Positions 21,394 through 29,438 of a DNA stretch of 64,000 bases are shown one piece after another. Origin of the DNA: Cohnella luojiensis. GTDB lineage: Bacteria; Bacillota; Bacilli; Paenibacillales; Paenibacillaceae. Made by a program: the position numbers and the translations under genes. The notes beneath the pieces were generated by a model that had not been told where the DNA came from, did not search any database, and worked only from the letters and a program-made list of their open reading frames with translations. The DNA lies in NCBI RefSeq assembly GCF_004564235.1, contig NZ_SOMN01000028.1, positions 1-64,000 of the forward strand, given 5' to 3'. How positions within the stretch are numbered: the first letter of the stretch is position 1; every line of letters starts with the position of its first letter.

Positions 21394-22135
21394 TCCGCAC
21401 CTCATTCAATTCGCCTCTAGTTGCTTGCGACGGCGTGTCCATTAGCTCTGTTTTGCCTATTTTACCACAAGTCTCCCTTATAAAATCAACGACCTGCAGA
21501 AGGGCAGGCCCTGTAGGCGTCGTTCCTCTCATCCGGATCTTTCCGAACAGAGATCTTATCTTATTCGCATCGGACGTCCATCCGGCATCCATAACGCAAT
21601 AGGAATATTGGGCATCTCCCGGAAAATGAAACACGGAAACCCGACTCTTGCCCGTACGTGCCTGCAAGCTCAGAGTGAGATCGCGTATCGCTTCCTCCAC
21701 GGCATGAAGCTTCGGCTTCATGCTCGCGCTGGCATCGATGAGCAGCGCCACCGAGAGCGACATCGTTTCCTCCATCTCCTCCATGACCTTCACGACTTCC
21801 GCGCGTTTCGGCGGAGGCAAGGCGCCTACGTTATCCACTCCGAACAATTGGCGCAGCTCTTGGTTAACGGCTTGCCGGATACTGCCCGCTATCGTCTGCC
21901 GAGTCATCATCTGCACGGTCCGCGACAGCTGCCGGCTGGTTACGATCTGGCTAATCCCGCCGCCAGCGCGCGCGATCTCGGCAATCTCCGCCGCGCCGTA
22001 CTCTCCGATTGTCCCTTCGTCCACGACGCCCGCCACGTTCACCGTAATTCCCTCGGCGTATGCCTGCGCCGCGGCCACTACCGGGCTCTCCCCTACGTTC
22101 GAGCCTCCGTCCGTAATGAGTAAGATCTGTTTCAT
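21377..22135 (-). CDS. yabS: VWA-domain protein (YabS-like)
   Basis: The 252-residue protein begins MKQILLITDGGSNVG and contains a second, typical von Willebrand A MIDAS segment, LSVALLIDASASMKPKL, in its C-terminal half, followed by MRGTTPTGPALL. This gives metal-dependent protein binding, but the partner is unknown. The ATG at 22135 follows AAGGAG. Its position between spoIIE and yabT matches yabS, a sporulation-period gene of unknown role. Confidence 0.85.
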   Translation of the reverse strand: MKQILLITDGGSNVGESPVVAAAQAYAEGITVNVAGVVDEGTIGEYGAAEIAEIARAGGGISQIVTSRQLSRTVQMMTRQTIAGSIRQAVNQELRQLFGVDNVGALPPPKRAEVVKVMEEMEETMSLSVALLIDASASMKPKLHAVEEAIRDLTLSLQARTGKSRVSVFHFPGDAQYSYCVMDAGWTSDANKIRSLFGKIRMRGTTPTGPALLQVVDFIRETCGKIGKTELMDTPSQATRGELNEVRSDYVV

Positions 22136-22231
22136 CGTCCCACACTCCTTATGGTCTAGCATCTAGTAAGAGTGTCGCCAAGGAATGGAAGATTTAACCT
22201 TGCGGTAGAGTTCGGGGGTTCCGCAATAAAC

Positions 22232-22262
22232 CAAAGAGCCTCCCGCCATCGGAAGGCTCTCT
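22232..22262 (-). terminator. spoIIE terminator
   Basis: Minus-strand hairpin AGAGCCT-CCG-ATGG-CGG-AGGCTCT followed by TTGGTTT, 35 nt after the spoIIE stop. Confidence 0.7.
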
Positions 22263-22297
22263 TCTATTCCCATCTATAAACGCACTTCCAATAATAA

Positions 22298-24841
22298 TCA
22301 GCTCACCGTCCTTGGGCGTTCCATCCGGTTGAAGCCCGGCCAGCGGAAGGAGGCCCATTCCGGCTGATGGCGCGTCAGTCTCGTTACGATCACGGTCATG
22401 TCATCCTTGACGCCTCCCGGATATTGGCGCAGCGCCGTGTCCAGCAACGCATCGGCGATGTCCTGAGGATCATCGGCATCCAGCTCCTGAAGCACTCTCT
22501 TCATCCATAATTCCTTATTGATCGCGTGCCCGGGGGAATCCAGAATTCCGTCCGTCATCATGATCAGCGTGTCCCCCGCCTGCAGCTGCACCCTCAGCAG
22601 ATCGATCTCGATGTCATGCAAGATGCCGATAGGCAGATTGTTGGCTGCAATCGGAATAATCTCCCTTCCTCGCTTAATAAAACTAGGGGTCGATCCAATT
22701 TTAAGCATCGTTGCGTGCGCGGTATATAAATCGATTAGCGCGAGGTCTACCGTCGCGAACATTTCCTCCGGGGATCGCAGCAGAAGCACGGAATTGACCG
22801 ATTTCACTGCCAATCTTTCGTCAATTCCGGACTGCAGCAGCTGCTCCAACATTGAAAGCGCCGCGCTGCTTTCCATCCTAGCCCTTACCCCATTACCCAT
22901 TCCGTCGCTTAGCGCCACCGCGAACTTGCCGTTGCCTAGCTCCACCATGCTGAAGCTGTCTCCCGACAGCATATCGCCGTCCTTCGCGGCGCCTGCCACC
23001 CCCGTCTCCACCTCGTAGATTTTGGCCGATGCGAACGTCACCGTGCTTAGGTGCGCCGCGGGCTCCCCGCTCCGTTCTCTTAGAACCGTAACCGTCTCCC
23101 CGAGAATCTCCGTTAGAATCGGAGCGATCATCTTGCGGCATTCGTCATACCCGGTGCGGAAAGCATGCACCATCTCGATGTCGATATGTCCCTCCTCCAG
23201 ACTTAGAATATCTATGCTCTGAATCGCTAGCCCCAGATGATCGAGGGCATCTCGTATTTGCCTCTCCTGAATATCCATCTGTTTGGCCTCGCGACGAATT
23301 TCCTTTACTAAATCATCCATGACCTGAGAAACGCCGGATAGCTGATCCGCAACCAGAAACCGGCTATCCTGCACCTGCTGCCGCCAATGCTGGTCGTGCC
23401 GGTACACCTCGTACTGGCGCTTAAGCACATCGAGCACAAGCGGCGTCTTTACGCAAACCCGGCTCCATGACTTCGGCATCTGCGCAGGCATTAAATCCGG
23501 TTCCTCTTCTACGGCCGTCATCATATCCGTCATCAGCTTATAAGTTTGGATGAACTGCCCGTCCCAACATAATCCTCGGCGGTGGCAATTCATGCAAGCC
23601 CGCTCGTGAACCTCGTTCACGAAGTGATCGAAATCCCTGCCTTGCCGTACGGTTTCACCCGCCTGGGTCATCTGCCGGAAGCTTCGCGACAGCTGCCGGA
23701 ACACCTCTGAGAACTTTTCCACCCTTTCCGCGGTCAAATCCCTCACTTTCTGGGCATATTCACGTTGGTTCTGCGCATAGCTTGAAGTACCGGGTATATA
23801 TCTGGACAGGGACTCCGTCATCGATCGCGGGGAAAATAAGAACAGAATCGATGCTGCCACGGTCGCCCATGTAGAAGCCATCGTATCCGTGGCACTCCCT
23901 CCGTATAGTGTCAATACGGACGTTCCGAGCAACAATCCGAATATTGCCGCCGTTTTGCCGCCCTCTCGGACAAGACCGGCCATTAGACCCCCGAATGCAA
24001 GCAGTCCGATCTCCGACGCAGCTCCCAGATTGGATAAGCTCAGGATCATGCCGGAAACGACGCCTGCCGACGTTCCCAAAGCGGGGCCGCCTACGAAAGC
24101 GGTCATGATGACGAAATAGCGCGACAGTACGCTTGCAACCGCAATTCCATAAACCGTCCAGCCCGTCATCCCGGTGAGCAGACAAGCCATTAGGATAGCG
24201 ACGCCTATCCATTCCTCATGGCGCAGATCGGCAGCTTTCCTCGTTCGCGCCAGAACGGGAAGCGCATGCACGAACAGCAGCGTAAGCACGAAGGCTAGTC
24301 CCGCTTCAACCAACGTCAGTATGTATGGCAACCACGCCGTATCCTCCGCAAGAAGCGTATCGAACAGCCGGACGATCAGCGTAGCCGCAAAAACGACGAC
24401 CGGAGCATGCGATAGATCAGCCCTCTCATATAGCACCAAGGCTCGATAAAGCAAATAGATGACGCCGATTTCCGCGCAGATGACGGCAGGCATCGGATCG
24501 ATCGCCCAGAAGCTGCCCGCTACAAGCGATAGCATCGCCCAGAAAGCCAGATCCTTGCGTAAATACAGCACGACCCCGAAGAATGCCGCGGCGAACGGCG
24601 CAATCCCCTCCAGCATGGTCGCCCTACCCAGCAAGAATCCGACTCCGATAATCAATAATAGCCATTGCTGCGCTCGCAAAGCCTCTCCCCATCGCTGTAG
24701 AAGCGAAGGCGGGCGAGAATTTCCTTGCGCTTGCGCAGATTTTCTCTTCTTCCGAAACCAGCGCTTGCGCCCGATCTCGGGAGCAAGGGTCGGTCCGGCC
24801 CCCGTGCGTGTCACGAAAGGAATAACGGACGGCTTGTCCAT
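22298..24841 (-). CDS. spoIIE: Stage II sporulation protein E, membrane PP2C phosphatase
   Basis: Dephosphorylates SpoIIAA to activate sigma-F in the forespore, and helps polar septation. The 847-residue protein has a basic cytoplasmic N-terminus, about ten transmembrane helices (roughly residues 50-330), a central coiled regulatory region, and a C-terminal PP2C domain with ALSDGMGNGVRARMES and MMTDGILDSPGHA metal-site motifs. The ATG at 24841 follows GGGGTG by six bases. The promoter at 24881-24913 has the spacing typical of Spo0A-activated promoters. Confidence 0.97.
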   Translation of the reverse strand: MDKPSVIPFVTRTGAGPTLAPEIGRKRWFRKKRKSAQAQGNSRPPSLLQRWGEALRAQQWLLLIIGVGFLLGRATMLEGIAPFAAAFFGVVLYLRKDLAFWAMLSLVAGSFWAIDPMPAVICAEIGVIYLLYRALVLYERADLSHAPVVVFAATLIVRLFDTLLAEDTAWLPYILTLVEAGLAFVLTLLFVHALPVLARTRKAADLRHEEWIGVAILMACLLTGMTGWTVYGIAVASVLSRYFVIMTAFVGGPALGTSAGVVSGMILSLSNLGAASEIGLLAFGGLMAGLVREGGKTAAIFGLLLGTSVLTLYGGSATDTMASTWATVAASILFLFSPRSMTESLSRYIPGTSSYAQNQREYAQKVRDLTAERVEKFSEVFRQLSRSFRQMTQAGETVRQGRDFDHFVNEVHERACMNCHRRGLCWDGQFIQTYKLMTDMMTAVEEEPDLMPAQMPKSWSRVCVKTPLVLDVLKRQYEVYRHDQHWRQQVQDSRFLVADQLSGVSQVMDDLVKEIRREAKQMDIQERQIRDALDHLGLAIQSIDILSLEEGHIDIEMVHAFRTGYDECRKMIAPILTEILGETVTVLRERSGEPAAHLSTVTFASAKIYEVETGVAGAAKDGDMLSGDSFSMVELGNGKFAVALSDGMGNGVRARMESSAALSMLEQLLQSGIDERLAVKSVNSVLLLRSPEEMFATVDLALIDLYTAHATMLKIGSTPSFIKRGREIIPIAANNLPIGILHDIEIDLLRVQLQAGDTLIMMTDGILDSPGHAINKELWMKRVLQELDADDPQDIADALLDTALRQYPGGVKDDMTVIVTRLTRHQPEWASFRWPGFNRMERPRTVS

Positions 24842-24880
24842 GATGCACACCCCATTTACCAGATTGAATTTGTGTTCTTA

Positions 24881-24913
24881 ATTATAGGGGGGGCTTTTCA
24901 TGAAGTTTGTCAG
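24881..24913 (-). promoter_or_regulatory. spoIIE promoter, 21-bp spacing
   Basis: Minus-strand -10 TATAAT (24886-24881) and -35 CTGACA (24913-24908) separated by 21 bp. The same unusual spacing is known for the B. subtilis spoIIE and spoIIG promoters, which are transcribed by sigma-A with phosphorylated Spo0A. Confidence 0.7.
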
Positions 24914-24938
24914 AAACGGTTGGCGGGAAAAAAGTTTT

Positions 24939-24946
24939 TTCCGACA
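24939..24946 (-). promoter_or_regulatory. Putative Spo0A box
   Basis: Minus-strand TGTCGGAA, one mismatch to the Spo0A 7-mer TGTCGAA, 26 bp upstream of the spoIIE -35. A second identical 8-mer lies at 25050-25057. Confidence 0.5.
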
Positions 24947-25049
24947 GGATCGGGCGGTTGCCGCCGACGAAAATCCCGATTACGGGAAACCTATGGCGCC
25001 CAAAGGTTAGCCTCGGGTTTTCTTAACATTCGCCTCTGTTTGCATCGAT

Positions 25050-25057
25050 TTCCGACA
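25050..25057 (-). promoter_or_regulatory. Second putative Spo0A box
   Basis: Minus-strand TGTCGGAA again, about 110 bp upstream of the first. Distal boxes are common at Spo0A-activated promoters, but this one also lies close to an orphan terminator. Confidence 0.3.
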
Positions 25058-25058
25058 A

Positions 25059-25096
25059 CAAAAAAACGCCCTCATCCGACGGACGATGGCGCTCCA
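25059..25096 (-). terminator. Orphan intrinsic terminator upstream of spoIIE
   Basis: Minus-strand hairpin CGCCATCGTCCG / CGGATGAGGGCG followed by seven T. It is separated from yabR by that gene's own terminator, so it may end a small RNA from 25200-25060. B. subtilis has tRNA genes in this interval; none is recognisable here. Confidence 0.7.
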
Positions 25097-25209
25097 TGTT
25101 GCCCCTCCGCAGACGCCAACCGCGTTGGAATGCCGGATAGGCGCGAATGCAAGCAGGGACTTAAAACTTTCTAATATTTCCTCCGATTAGATACTGGACT
25201 AAACAACAA

Positions 25210-25237
25210 CAGAGCCGGACCACAGGGGTCCGGCTCC
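25210..25237 (-). terminator. yabR terminator
   Basis: Minus-strand GAGCCGGACC-CCTGT-GGTCCGGCTC, a perfect 10-bp stem followed by TGTTGTTGTTT, 25 nt after the yabR stop. Confidence 0.75.
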
Positions 25238-25261
25238 GAATAACATGAATCGAATTATATC

Positions 25262-25705
25262 TTACGAACGACGTCCGCCGCGTCCGCCTCGTTTGGATTC
25301 GGTACTTTTCTTAAGATTAGAAATGCGCTCTTCGCTGTCCTTCAGGAAGCGAGACAATTTGTCATCAAAAGAGGGGGATCTTCCGAAACCGCCCGGTTTG
25401 GAGGGACGACCACCGCGATCGCGTGGTCCACGTTGTTGCGGTTGTTGCTGTTGTTGCTGCTCCGGCGGTTTGTCCACGGCTTGACGAATGGACAGACCGA
25501 TCTTGCCGTCTTTGTCCACGTTAATGACTTTGACCGTAACCATGTCATTAATCTTCAGATGCTCATGAACGTCTTTCACGTAGCTGTCGGCAATCTCGGA
25601 AATATGAACGAGTCCCGTAACGCCACCCGTTAAATCCACGAAAGCTCCGAAATGCGTGATGCCGGTAACTTTGCCCTCCAATTTGGTTCCCACTTCGATG
25701 GCCAT
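25262..25705 (-). CDS. yabR: S1-domain RNA-binding protein (YabR/GSP13-like)
   Basis: Residues 1-75 are a complete S1 OB-fold domain: EVGTKLEGKVTGITHFGAFV, GLVHISEIADSYVKDV and DKDGKIGLSIRQA. A low-complexity tail follows, rich in Gln, Pro, Arg and Gly, including a run of seven glutamines. S1 proteins of this type bind RNA or ribosomes; the precise target is not shown by the sequence. It is between divIC and spoIIE as in B. subtilis. Confidence 0.9.
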   Translation of the reverse strand: MAIEVGTKLEGKVTGITHFGAFVDLTGGVTGLVHISEIADSYVKDVHEHLKINDMVTVKVINVDKDGKIGLSIRQAVDKPPEQQQQQQPQQRGPRDRGGRPSKPGGFGRSPSFDDKLSRFLKDSEERISNLKKSTESKRGGRGGRRS

Positions 25706-25830
25706 AAAAACCGATGTTCCTCCCTGAACCTAAATGTGCCCGGACTACATAGGTCCGGCTATGCTAATTATAACCGACAATCAAAAGCAAGGTCAACAGA
25801 CGTTAGACTACTGCAAAGCATATGTACGGC

Positions 25831-26139
25831 CTATTCCGTTTCGATCGGAACTTCTCCCGGAAGCCCCAGCCCATGCTCCTTGCGGGCAATCTGGCCGATG
25901 TATTCCGGATCGTTCAAGCGTGCGATCTGTTGCTTTAATTCCTCGTTCTTGGCTTGGGCATCGGTAAGCTTCCGGTCCGCTTCGTGCAATTGACCCGATC
26001 GATCGCTGATCTGTCCGTATTGAACGATAAGAACGTACAGCGCCCAGCTCATGAATAGAACGACGATAAATAGCAATAATTTCAATCTTCTGCGTGCGCC
26101 GGTCATGGCGGGTGTTGCGGACAATGTACGTGAAGACAT
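25831..26139 (-). CDS. divIC: Septum formation initiator DivIC
   Basis: Bitopic division protein acting with FtsL and DivIB at the septum. From the ATG at 26139 (AAAGGAG upstream) it has 102 residues: a short basic cytoplasmic segment, one transmembrane helix (about 16-38, LLLFIVVLFMSWALYVLIV), then an extracytoplasmic coiled coil DRKLTDAQAKNEELKQQIARL and the family end DPEYIGQIARKEHGL. The longer upstream reading frame was rejected for lack of a ribosome-binding site. Confidence 0.93.
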   Translation of the reverse strand: MSSRTLSATPAMTGARRRLKLLLFIVVLFMSWALYVLIVQYGQISDRSGQLHEADRKLTDAQAKNEELKQQIARLNDPEYIGQIARKEHGLGLPGEVPIETE

Positions 26140-26288
26140 TCCGGTGGCTCCTTTCCCAAGTTGCTGAACTACCCTTTTATAAGAGAGCGACGGAATTATT
26201 ATAGCATAATTTGGAGATGTGAAAATATCCTTCTTACGATTCACTTTCCGGTAGAACGTTGTCGAATGATTGGAGAAACAACTCCAGC

Positions 26289-26882
26289 CTATGGCTTCTT
26301 CTTGAACAGTTCCCTGATTTGTTTAATGCGCTCCCGCATTCGCCGGTAAGCATTAACCAAAGGAGTGAACCTTCGCCTAATGGGAAGCGATTTGGTCCAA
26401 AGCCGCTTCGCCAAGGCGTGAACCGGCTTGAAGAGAAGCTTCCCCACCCATAGCAATAAGGCCGTAGTGATGATGAACGCCATATCCAGCAGCTTGGCCA
26501 ATATTCGAACGATCCATAGAAAAGGAATCAATACCAACGTATTAAACAGCTTCCACAGGAAATGAAACAGCGATTGGAAAATATCGATTAGCTTGCCCGC
26601 TATTTTGATCACCCAGCCGCTTAACACGCCGAAATAGCCGGTCACGCCGATTCCAAGCCCTAGGAATACGTACATCCTAACTTCGCCTTGGTTGATGCTT
26701 AGCAAGATGCTGAATACCCCCAGCGTCGCTGCCGCCCAATAGACCACGTCGAGCGCCGGCAGTATCCAGCGGGCCACATGAAACCGGTGCGAAGAGACAC
26801 GATAGACATCAAAGACGAGCCCCATAGCCAGTCCGCACAGCATCATGGAAGCAATCGTCATTCCTTGTGACGCCGCGCTCAC
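26289..26882 (-). CDS. yabQ: Spore cortex biosynthesis protein YabQ
   Basis: 197 residues with several hydrophobic helices (about 5-25, 35-60, 70-95, 115-150) and a basic C-terminus. YabQ is a sigma-E-dependent membrane protein of the outer forespore membrane needed for cortex formation. Identification rests on the topology and on the conserved yabP-yabQ-divIC order; start overlaps yabP by four bases. Confidence 0.88.
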   Translation of the reverse strand: MSAASQGMTIASMMLCGLAMGLVFDVYRVSSHRFHVARWILPALDVVYWAAATLGVFSILLSINQGEVRMYVFLGLGIGVTGYFGVLSGWVIKIAGKLIDIFQSLFHFLWKLFNTLVLIPFLWIVRILAKLLDMAFIITTALLLWVGKLLFKPVHALAKRLWTKSLPIRRRFTPLVNAYRRMRERIKQIRELFKKKP

Positions 26883-27160
26883 TTGAATAACTTCCCGAAC
26901 AAGCCCTTCGACTTACTCCCCGCGCTGCCGTCCAAATAAACGAGGGAGTGAATGGCGCCTTCAATGGAGACGAGCCCTTGGTCCAGGCTCAAATTCTTCA
27001 TATGCAGGTTTTGCCCCCGAACGGTCAGAAATCCGCATTCGGTTTCCAGCAGAAATTCCTCATTGTCGAAGCTCTCCACGTTGCTGACTCCGCTAATATC
27101 GAGCGACTTCCGATTGAGCATGCGAATTTCCTGATGCTTGGCCCCTTTAACGTGTTCCAT
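26879..27160 (-). CDS. yabP: Sporulation protein YabP
   Basis: 93-residue soluble protein with family segments LDISGVSNVESFDNEEFLLET and the GFLTVRGQNLHMKNLSLDQG beta-rich core, ending in LDGSAGSKSKGLFGKLFK. It is required for sporulation in B. subtilis, but its molecular role is unknown. It is coupled to yabQ by a four-base overlap. Confidence 0.92.
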   Translation of the reverse strand: MEHVKGAKHQEIRMLNRKSLDISGVSNVESFDNEEFLLETECGFLTVRGQNLHMKNLSLDQGLVSIEGAIHSLVYLDGSAGSKSKGLFGKLFK

Positions 27161-27236
27161 AGCACGTCCCTCCTTGCCTTTAAGTCTAGCCTATGGGCGA
27201 AGGAGGCGAATTAGAACAAAGCATCAACGGCTATTC

Positions 27237-28316
27237 TTAACGAATCAGGACGCAGACCGGTTTACTTATCGGTAAATCCACTCCTGCGTAAACTGGCAAC
27301 CCCGACTGTCGATCAACCCGGAAAAGAACGACGGAGCTGGAATCCTGATTGGCCGCGATCAGCCACTCTCCGTCCGACGTTAAGGCAAAGTTGCGCGGAG
27401 TCTTCCCTCTCGTCGAGATGTGACCGGAAGCGTGCAGTTCGCCCGTTAATTCATCTATTCGGAAAATAGCGATGCTATCGTGCCCCCGATTGGAAGCATA
27501 GACGAACCGCCCATCGGGAGAGACCGCAATCTCCGCGCAAGTGTTCTCTCCCTCGAAGGAGGAAGGAAGCGTAGTTATCGATTCAAAGCGAACGAGCTTA
27601 CCCGGCTCTTCATAGGACAATCTCGTGACCGTGCTGTTAAGCTCGTTAAGGACGAATGCGATTTTACCCGATGGATGGAATGCCATGTGCCTCGGCCCTG
27701 CACCGGGATCGAGCGATACGGCATCATGCGCCGACCATTCATGCGCTTCGGGTCCGCGAGTATAAACCATGATCTTATCCATGCCCAAATCCGGAACGAA
27801 TAAGTAATGTCCTTCCGAGCCAAAGTAAACGGAATGCGGGTGGGGGGCTTCTTGGCGATCCGCGTTCGGTCCCGAGCCGGTATGTCTGAACCGGATAGCA
27901 GGAGGTCCGGGTCTCTTGTCGTGTCCGATAGGATACATCATGACGGAAGCCCCGTTATAGTTCGATACGGCCAGCCAATCCTCCGTCGGAGTCAGGGATA
28001 GATGGCAAGGATGATTTCCGTGGGTCGGGTAATACAGGCCCGGTCCAAGCTTGCGGCTCTCGGCGTCTACCGGGAACGAGGCTAGTTGTCCGCCCTCTTC
28101 TTTTTCGTTGTCGTTGTCGTAGGTATCCGTCTCGCTAACCGCGTATAATCGGGTGCCATCACGGTTCATGCGAAGGAAGGAAGCGTTCTCTATCCCGCCG
28201 TATTCGGCCGTCTTGATAAGTTCTCCGGTGTCGGGGAGAAGCTCGACCCGGGTTATCCCTACTCCGTCCTTGGCGCCGTAAGCGCCGATCCATATTTCGT
28301 GAGCTTTTCTCGTCAT
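27237..28316 (-). CDS. pgl: Lactonase family protein (6-phosphogluconolactonase type, beta-propeller)
   Basis: Probably hydrolyses 6-phosphogluconolactone in the pentose phosphate pathway, as YkgB-type proteins do. From the ATG at 28316 (GAAGGAG upstream) it has 359 residues. Repeated propeller blades are seen: EIWIGAYG at the start, ENASFLRMNRDGTRLYAVSE, HPCHLSLTPTEDWLAVSNY, GPRHMAFHPSGKIAFVLNE and ISPDG-like AEIAVSPDGRFVYASNRG. It interrupts the B. subtilis yabP-yabO order, so it is an insertion relative to that genome. The substrate is inferred from the family. Confidence 0.85.
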   Translation of the reverse strand: MTRKAHEIWIGAYGAKDGVGITRVELLPDTGELIKTAEYGGIENASFLRMNRDGTRLYAVSETDTYDNDNEKEEGGQLASFPVDAESRKLGPGLYYPTHGNHPCHLSLTPTEDWLAVSNYNGASVMMYPIGHDKRPGPPAIRFRHTGSGPNADRQEAPHPHSVYFGSEGHYLFVPDLGMDKIMVYTRGPEAHEWSAHDAVSLDPGAGPRHMAFHPSGKIAFVLNELNSTVTRLSYEEPGKLVRFESITTLPSSFEGENTCAEIAVSPDGRFVYASNRGHDSIAIFRIDELTGELHASGHISTRGKTPRNFALTSDGEWLIAANQDSSSVVLFRVDRQSGLPVYAGVDLPISKPVCVLIR

Positions 28317-28337
28317 GATATTCGCTCCTTCGTTATG

Positions 28338-28381
28338 TAAATAAGAGTTCCCCGAGTTGCTTGGGGAACTCTTATTTATAA
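28338..28381 (-). other. Perfect 15-bp hairpin in the lactonase leader
   Basis: Arms AAATAAGAGTTCCCC and GGGGAACTCTTATTT with a nine-base loop, ending about 20 nt before the lactonase ribosome-binding region. It could be a terminator or an mRNA stabiliser. T-rich sequence follows only weakly on either strand. Confidence 0.6.
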
Positions 28382-28494
28382 TACAACATTTAGGATTTAT
28401 TCTGCAGGGGTTGTGGTTTGGGCGGGAAGTACCATTAGAAAGTAAGTTCGCTGAAACTAAATGCACTTTTTGCAAAATAGTGGGGTAGCGAATA

Positions 28495-28526
28495 AAAAAG
28501 CCCGCCGAATAGGCGAAGCTTGGTGT
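28495..28526 (-). terminator. hup-rqcP terminator
   Basis: Minus-strand GCTTCGCC-TATT-CGGCGGGC followed by TTTTTTATT, about 45 nt after the rqcP stop. Confidence 0.8.
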
Positions 28527-28566
28527 AGTTCTATGGGGTAAGGTGGCGGATAGCTTAGCGTGAGGC

Positions 28567-28848
28567 TTAGAGCCCGAATGGATCTTCCTCGCGCTTGCGG
28601 GCTTCTTCCTTAAGCACGGTGTATAGCCCCAAGATATCCTCTTTGCGGTTGGATTCGGTTAACCGTTCGATCCGCACGGTTAACGTACGCTGTCCGAATT
28701 GGATATCGAGCACGTCTCCGATCTTGACGACCGTACTCGGTTTGGCCTCTTTACCATTGAGAAGGACGCGCCCTTGATCGGACACGTCCTTCGCAACGGT
28801 GCGGCGCTTGATGAGCCGCGACACCTTTAGAAACTTATCCAGACGCAT
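28567..28848 (-). CDS. rqcP: S4-domain RNA-binding protein RqcP (YabO/HslR-like)
   Basis: 93 residues. Residues 1-60 are an S4 domain: MRLDKFLKVSRLIKRRTVAKDV, LLNGKEAKPSTVVKIGD and VLDIQFGQRTLTVRI. In B. subtilis this protein stabilises the P-site tRNA on stalled 50S subunits during RqcH-mediated alanine tailing. It begins three bases after the HU gene and shares its transcript. Confidence 0.92.
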   Translation of the reverse strand: MRLDKFLKVSRLIKRRTVAKDVSDQGRVLLNGKEAKPSTVVKIGDVLDIQFGQRTLTVRIERLTESNRKEDILGLYTVLKEEARKREEDPFGL

Positions 28849-28851
28849 TAA

Positions 28852-29124
28852 TTACTTAACGGCGTCTTTCAGTTTGTTACCGGCTTTGAAAGCAGGTACT
28901 TTGGAAGCTGGGATCGTGATGGAGTTACCCGTTTGCGGGTTGCGGCCAACGCGGCCGGAGCGGCTGCGAGTTTCGAACGTGCCGAAGCCGATCAGTTGTA
29001 CTTTGTCGCCGCTAGCTAGAGCGTCGGTTACTTCGCCCAAGAAGCTATTCAATACGGATTCTACGTCTTTCTTTGTCAAGCCGCTTTTGTCTGCGATGTT
29101 GTTGATCAGGTCTGTTTTGTTCAT
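28852..29124 (-). CDS. hup: HU-family nucleoid protein
   Basis: 90 residues, the standard HU length, with NKTDLINNIADKSGLTKKDVE and the DNA-binding arm signature GFGTFETRSRSGRVGRNPQTG. It compacts and bends DNA. A strong AGGAGGAATT site precedes the ATG. In B. subtilis hbs lies elsewhere; presence beside rqcP and mazG is common in Paenibacillaceae (from general knowledge). Confidence 0.96.
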   Translation of the reverse strand: MNKTDLINNIADKSGLTKKDVESVLNSFLGEVTDALASGDKVQLIGFGTFETRSRSGRVGRNPQTGNSITIPASKVPAFKAGNKLKDAVK

Positions 29125-29217
29125 GTTACGGAATTCCTCCTATGATTGTTCCTAATTCGTTTCCGCGAGCCCTTGGGCCGCTTAAAACGTTAGATGGTTT
29201 GGTGCACGAAGGATACT

Positions 29218-29245
29218 ATTCTGCCCTCTGTTAAAAAAATCCTGC
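29218..29245 (-). promoter_or_regulatory. Sigma-H-like promoter upstream of hup
   Basis: Minus-strand GCAGGATTT (29245-29237), 12 bp, then GCAGAAT (29224-29218), which fits RNAGGAWWW-N11/12-RNNGAAT. No equally good sigma-A promoter was seen nearby. Confidence 0.45.
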
Positions 29246-29317
29246 CAATCCTGAAAAAAAAATCTCGAAATAGGTAGAAAGTACGGGAAAATCGGCGAAT
29301 TTTAGGTTATTTTTAGG

Positions 29318-29417
29318 TAAGCATAACCAGATCTCCGCTGTTTTGGGAATGGCGGCATGAGGTTATGTCGAGATGATTCAGAGATGGATAGAGTAAAAAT
29401 ATGCATTCTGAATCGTA
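29318..29417 (+). repeat. Double-hairpin intergenic repeat, copy A
   Basis: Hairpin 1 (29322-29367): CATAACC / GGTTATG with inner CCGC/GCGG. Hairpin 2 (29375-29414): GATTCAGA / TCTGAATC. Architecture and spacing match copy B at 44931. It fills the gap between the mazG stop and the hup promoter. Confidence 0.75.
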
Positions 29418-29438
29418 GGAAAATACGGATTGACTCTA

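Noticed and set aside
25058..25205. tRNA genes between yabR and spoIIE
   Set aside because: B. subtilis has tRNAs here, so I looked for a T-loop (GGTTCGA) and a cloverleaf with 7-bp acceptor stem. None was found.
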